Under the pieces are notes generated by a model. It made no database searches, was not told the origin of the DNA, and saw only the letters and a list, made by a program, of their open reading frames with translations. A stretch of DNA of 10,488 bases, taken from an uncultured Elusimicrobia bacterium (GTDB lineage: Bacteria > RUG730). Positions 7,328 to 10,488 of this stretch are shown here, one piece after another. Location of the stretch: positions 1 through 10,488 of the forward strand of contig ONXP01000013.1 in NCBI GenBank assembly GCA_900321865.1, written 5' to 3'. Made by a program: the position numbers and the translations under genes. Position 1 is the stretch's first letter; every line of letters begins with the position of its first letter.

Positions 7328-10300
7328 TTAAAAAATAATAGAAATTTCTGTTAATAATTGTAAAGCATTATAATTGCTTTGTTTCACATAAATATAATCA
7401 ACTAAATAATATTGCAAGCCAAATCTTACATTTATATTATTATCAATAAAATATTCTGAATTAGTTATTATACTATATGTGTTTCTATTGTCTTCTAAAA
7501 CAGAATTTCTCTCCATTAAATCTTTTAATTCCGTTGAAAATTTTAATCTGTTATTTAATTTAATAAATTTTTTTAAAAATGGAATTTTTAAAGCCTTGTT
7601 CATATTTAGGTCAGTATCAAATTTTACACTAAAAATTTTTTCTTTTTTATAATTATCATCAGAGTTTATTAAACTTTCTACCTCGGTATTATACTCATAT
7701 CTTGTAGCAATTCTAAATTTTTTCCAATCAAAAGCTATTTGTATATATTTATTAGAAATATCAATGTCTTTTATTTTTTCTTTAACATTGTTATTGTCAA
7801 GATCATATTCATCGTAATTTTCAAAATGATAATTTAAAGAAAAGTCTAACTTTTCCAAAAATGAAAATCTATATTTTATATCAAAATTGTTAGTAATTTT
7901 ATCATATACAAAATCTGAATATTCTTCCTTTTTGAGTATTTGAGTTATAAATTCACCCTTTTTTATAAATTTATTCAAATAAAAAAGATTCTCTATTTCT
8001 TTCATTTCTAATAACATTTCTGGCAAAATAGTAGTAGAAATATCGTTAGATAAATCATTTGTTTTAGTGCTTTGGTATAAAGTTTTAGTATTAATAGATT
8101 TTAAACTTTTTTTCCAAAGCTTGTTGTCATTAATAAAATCAAACGGTTTATACTCCATAGAACACGACAAAACATCTTGTTTTGAAAGACTAATTTGTTT
8201 TCCATTTTCAAATGTACCCTTCATAATCAAATTTTCTAAACCCATATTCCTGGTGAACCATTTGTTAGAAAAAGAATATTCTCCCTCTATGTCATCCCAA
8301 GCATTTATATCTTTTGTTTCATATTTTACATTAAAATATAAAGATCTAGTATATTTAAATTTTGGCAACATTTCTTTCATATAAAAATCTAAATATACTT
8401 CTTCCTTATTTTCCAAATATATATCTTTCAAAGTATATGTTGAATTCCTAATATTAGTATAATCTATATTATAATCTTCCTTTTTGGAAATGTTATAGGC
8501 AAAATTAGGCCTTAGCCATTTTAAAATTTCAAAACTAGTGTCTAAAATAATATTATTTTGCTTTTTAGTAGGATAAAAACCCCTAGATTCTATATCTTCA
8601 GAATTGTCCAAAATTACATATTTAGGATTAAAATTAAATCTATTAAAAAGTTTTATACTTGTTCCTACAGTGTATTCGTCTGAAACCTGGGTAATATCAT
8701 AATCATCATATACTTTTTCTTTCCCAATTTCTTGATTAAAAACATCGCTAAAAAGCTTTTCCTTTTTGTAATCAAAATAAATTTTTTGTTTAAAATTTTT
8801 AGCTTTTATTGGAATTTCATAATCGGTTGAAACTTTATAAATATCTTTTTTTTGAAATTCTTTTATAGAATAAATATCAACAGTTTCTGTCGACATATTT
8901 AAATCATAAAATTTCCCTTCACCTTTGTAATACATAAATGTAATTTTTGGCAATTTTTCTTTTTGAAAAGAAGAAGTCAAAATTTTAGAATTGGTTTTAA
9001 TTTTTCCCTCTTCTAAAATATCAAAAACCCCTAAAAAATTTTGTGGAGTAATTTTTTCTTCTTGATTTACCTCAAGCGAAGTTTTAAAAAATTTAAAAGT
9101 ATTTATGTTTACCTTTCCATTAAATTCTGTTAACTCCCGTCCGGAAGTTATACTATTCATAGAAATAATATCATCGCTTTGGCTTCCTGTCGTTATAGAT
9201 TCAAAATCAGATCCAATATGTTTATATTTCCCGATAATTTGAATATTTTTAGGAAGATCTAATAAAACCTCTCCCATATATGCCATACCTCTTTTTTCTT
9301 TTACACCTTCTAGAAAAATATCGTTTATATAAACTTTTCCAATTAAAATTTCACTACCTTTAGAATTTCTAAGACCCATTCTAATGTATTTTATATTATC
9401 TAGCCTAGGAGTTCCTTTATAACTAGAAAAACCATCTGGAATGCCGTCAGATTTACCGCCAAGTAAAGCATTATTGTAATTATCTTCTAAATCTATTTCT
9501 AAAACTTTCCAATGGCCTTTCCAATCAATTTTTTTTACATACTCAAAATAATTTGATTTATCTGCTCCAAAATCTATAAAAAATTCTTCATTATTACCAT
9601 CACCGTATAAAAAAAATTTTATTTTTTTATAACTAGAAAAATCATACTTTTTAGAATAAGCAAAAGTTTGAGAAGTAAAAGCTTCTGCTAAAGGAGGAAA
9701 ATCTTTATATTCCATTAAAAGAGCTTTTTCTACAACTTCCTCTAAATTTATATTTTTCCCGTACAAATCTTTATACAAAGATTTTGTTTCCATTGCATCT
9801 GATATAGAAATATAATTTTCATCTGTTTCTTTATCAACGGTTTTTATTTGGAATGTAAAGTCTTTATTAGAAACCTTTTCTATCTCAGTCCATTTATTTC
9901 CAGAAACTCCCAAGCCATAAAATTTTATATTTCCATTTATATTGCCAAAAGAATTTTCATTAGAAATTGTTATTCTGAGATTTTTTATTTTTTCCCATAA
10001 AAATTTATTAGAAGAATTTATATTTAAAGGAATAATAATTTTTTTCCAACCAATTGCATCGCTATTAAAATTTAAAGTTTCATGGCTATTTCCAGCTTCA
10101 TCTATCAAGGTTCTAAATTCGCCTCCATAACCGTCATCTTTGTCCAAAAGTCCATTTTGGTTAAGATCTGTCGTATCTAGCCTTCCATTTCCCGCTCCTA
10201 TAATAATAGGTCTAGCTGCTCCTTCTGGATAATAACTCCAACCCACATCTTCACCAATATTTAATACTCCATTTTGGTTAAAATCTTCTGTTTTTGGGCT

Positions 10301-10488
10301 ACCTATATTACATCTAGAAATAGAGGCATCAAATCCGCCTCTTTTATCAACATCCTCATCTATTCCACCATATCTTATTATAAGAGTAGCATTAGACTTA
10401 TAAAGTGCTTCATCCACATAAATCCATCCCTCTAAAAAACTTTTTTCAGAATAATCTGCACCTATAGAATTGATATTATAAACTATAG
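7328..10488 (-). CDS. SprA-family outer-membrane protein, C-terminal part (5' end outside window)
   Basis: The frame is open to the window edge (first full codon at 10486), giving 1052 visible residues; a GTG at 10417 is internal. The first ~390 residues resemble the SprA_N-type repeats of cell surface protein SprA, the type IX secretion translocon channel: SFLEGWIYVDEAL then IRYGGIDEDV, DFNQNGVLNIGEDVGW (68-83), DLNQNGLLDKDDG (107-119), GWKKIIIPL (146-154), WEKIKNLRI (164-172), SSYKKIKFFLYGDG (284-297), PRLDNIKYIRMGLRN (360-374) and KVYINDIFLEG (384-394), matching the SprA GVRN...EVWVNELRL pattern. Residues about 400-1052 are rich in alternating polar/hydrophobic strands, lack long hydrophobic helices and end in ISIIF, a terminal Phe typical of outer-membrane barrels. 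It is followed 28 bases on by aroQ. Whether it is a true type IX translocon or a paralogue is unknown. Confidence 0.75.
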   Translation of the reverse strand, partial: IVYNINSIGADYSEKSFLEGWIYVDEALYKSNATLIIRYGGIDEDVDKRGGFDASISRCNIGSPKTEDFNQNGVLNIGEDVGWSYYPEGAARPIIIGAGNGRLDTTDLNQNGLLDKDDGYGGEFRTLIDEAGNSHETLNFNSDAIGWKKIIIPLNINSSNKFLWEKIKNLRITISNENSFGNINGNIKFYGLGVSGNKWTEIEKVSNKDFTFQIKTVDKETDENYISISDAMETKSLYKDLYGKNINLEEVVEKALLMEYKDFPPLAEAFTSQTFAYSKKYDFSSYKKIKFFLYGDGNNEEFFIDFGADKSNYFEYVKKIDWKGHWKVLEIDLEDNYNNALLGGKSDGIPDGFSSYKGTPRLDNIKYIRMGLRNSKGSEILIGKVYINDIFLEGVKEKRGMAYMGEVLLDLPKNIQIIGKYKHIGSDFESITTGSQSDDIISMNSITSGRELTEFNGKVNINTFKFFKTSLEVNQEEKITPQNFLGVFDILEEGKIKTNSKILTSSFQKEKLPKITFMYYKGEGKFYDLNMSTETVDIYSIKEFQKKDIYKVSTDYEIPIKAKNFKQKIYFDYKKEKLFSDVFNQEIGKEKVYDDYDITQVSDEYTVGTSIKLFNRFNFNPKYVILDNSEDIESRGFYPTKKQNNIILDTSFEILKWLRPNFAYNISKKEDYNIDYTNIRNSTYTLKDIYLENKEEVYLDFYMKEMLPKFKYTRSLYFNVKYETKDINAWDDIEGEYSFSNKWFTRNMGLENLIMKGTFENGKQISLSKQDVLSCSMEYKPFDFINDNKLWKKSLKSINTKTLYQSTKTNDLSNDISTTILPEMLLEMKEIENLFYLNKFIKKGEFITQILKKEEYSDFVYDKITNNFDIKYRFSFLEKLDFSLNYHFENYDEYDLDNNNVKEKIKDIDISNKYIQIAFDWKKFRIATRYEYNTEVESLINSDDNYKKEKIFSVKFDTDLNMNKALKIPFLKKFIKLNNRLKFSTELKDLMERNSVLEDNRNTYSIITNSEYFIDNNINVRFGLQYYLVDYIYVKQSNYNALQLLTEISIIF
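10152..10286 (-). repeat. Two acidic D-x-N-x-N-G loops in the SprA-like protein
   Basis: The nearly identical plus-strand words CCATTTTGGTTAAGAT (10152-10167) and CCATTTTGGTTAAAAT (10269-10284) encode the core of DFNQNGVLN and DLNQNGLLD, 39 residues apart. The D-x-N-x-N-G-x-L pattern resembles EF-hand/dockerin-type calcium loops. In SprA-type proteins similar acidic loops occur around the same place. Calcium binding is an inference. Confidence 0.5.

Noticed and set aside
8067-8384. Plus-strand open frame of 105 codons
   Set aside because: It is antisense to the SprA-like barrel region; the product is hydrophobic by complement bias and has no family features.
10415-10417. GTG as the start of the SprA-like gene
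   Set aside because: The frame stays open to the window edge, and the upstream codons (YSEKSFLEGWIY) continue the SprA-like pattern, so the true start lies outside.

Overview
The window is very AT-rich (about three quarters A+T by eye). Every supportable gene lies on the minus strand, so transcription runs from position 10488 towards 1. The proteins suggest a Gram-negative-type bacterium: there is a large surface protein of the SprA family that ends in a beta-barrel-like C-terminus with a terminal Phe, plus a protein exported by a signal peptide. SprA-type proteins are best known from Bacteroidota and relatives that have type IX secretion. Extreme AT bias, long A tracts inside genes, a fused aroK-aroB gene and a GH57-type protein would also fit other Gram-negative phyla such as Elusimicrobiota. 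I cannot fix the phylum from this sequence alone.

Layout in order of transcription: (1) the 3' part of an SprA-like gene (10488 to 7328; its start lies outside the window); (2) aroQ, type II 3-dehydroquinate dehydratase (7299 to 6823); (3) a secreted GH57-like protein (6826 to 5183), overlapping aroQ by ATGA; (4) an open frame (5174 to 4263) that begins with the missing end of the GH57 region and continues into a glucodextranase-C / DOMON-like domain; (5) after a 66-base gap with a weak promoter candidate, a fused shikimate kinase / 3-dehydroquinate synthase (4196 to 2496); (6) glyA (2471 to 1224); (7) dapB (1215 to 427); (8) the 5' part of nadA (425 to 1, running off the window). Gaps are short (1 to 66 bases) or overlapping, so this looks like one or two operons. 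No stretch over 300 bases lacks a gene. I saw no tRNA, rRNA, CRISPR array, insertion sequence or convincing hairpin terminator.

The housekeeping part supplies aromatic amino acid precursors (aroQ, aroKB), serine/glycine and one-carbon units (glyA), diaminopimelate/lysine (dapB) and NAD (nadA). The unusual part is the upstream half. There, an SprA-family protein and a GH57-derived protein sit in the same transcription unit. The GH57-derived protein has lost its recognisable catalytic residues and is broken in two by a -1 frame change at an A7 tract. Joining the two halves across that tract rebuilds a continuous GH57 plus glucodextranase-C architecture of about 860 residues. The break is therefore a homopolymer sequencing or assembly error, a recent mutation, or a slippage-corrected gene.
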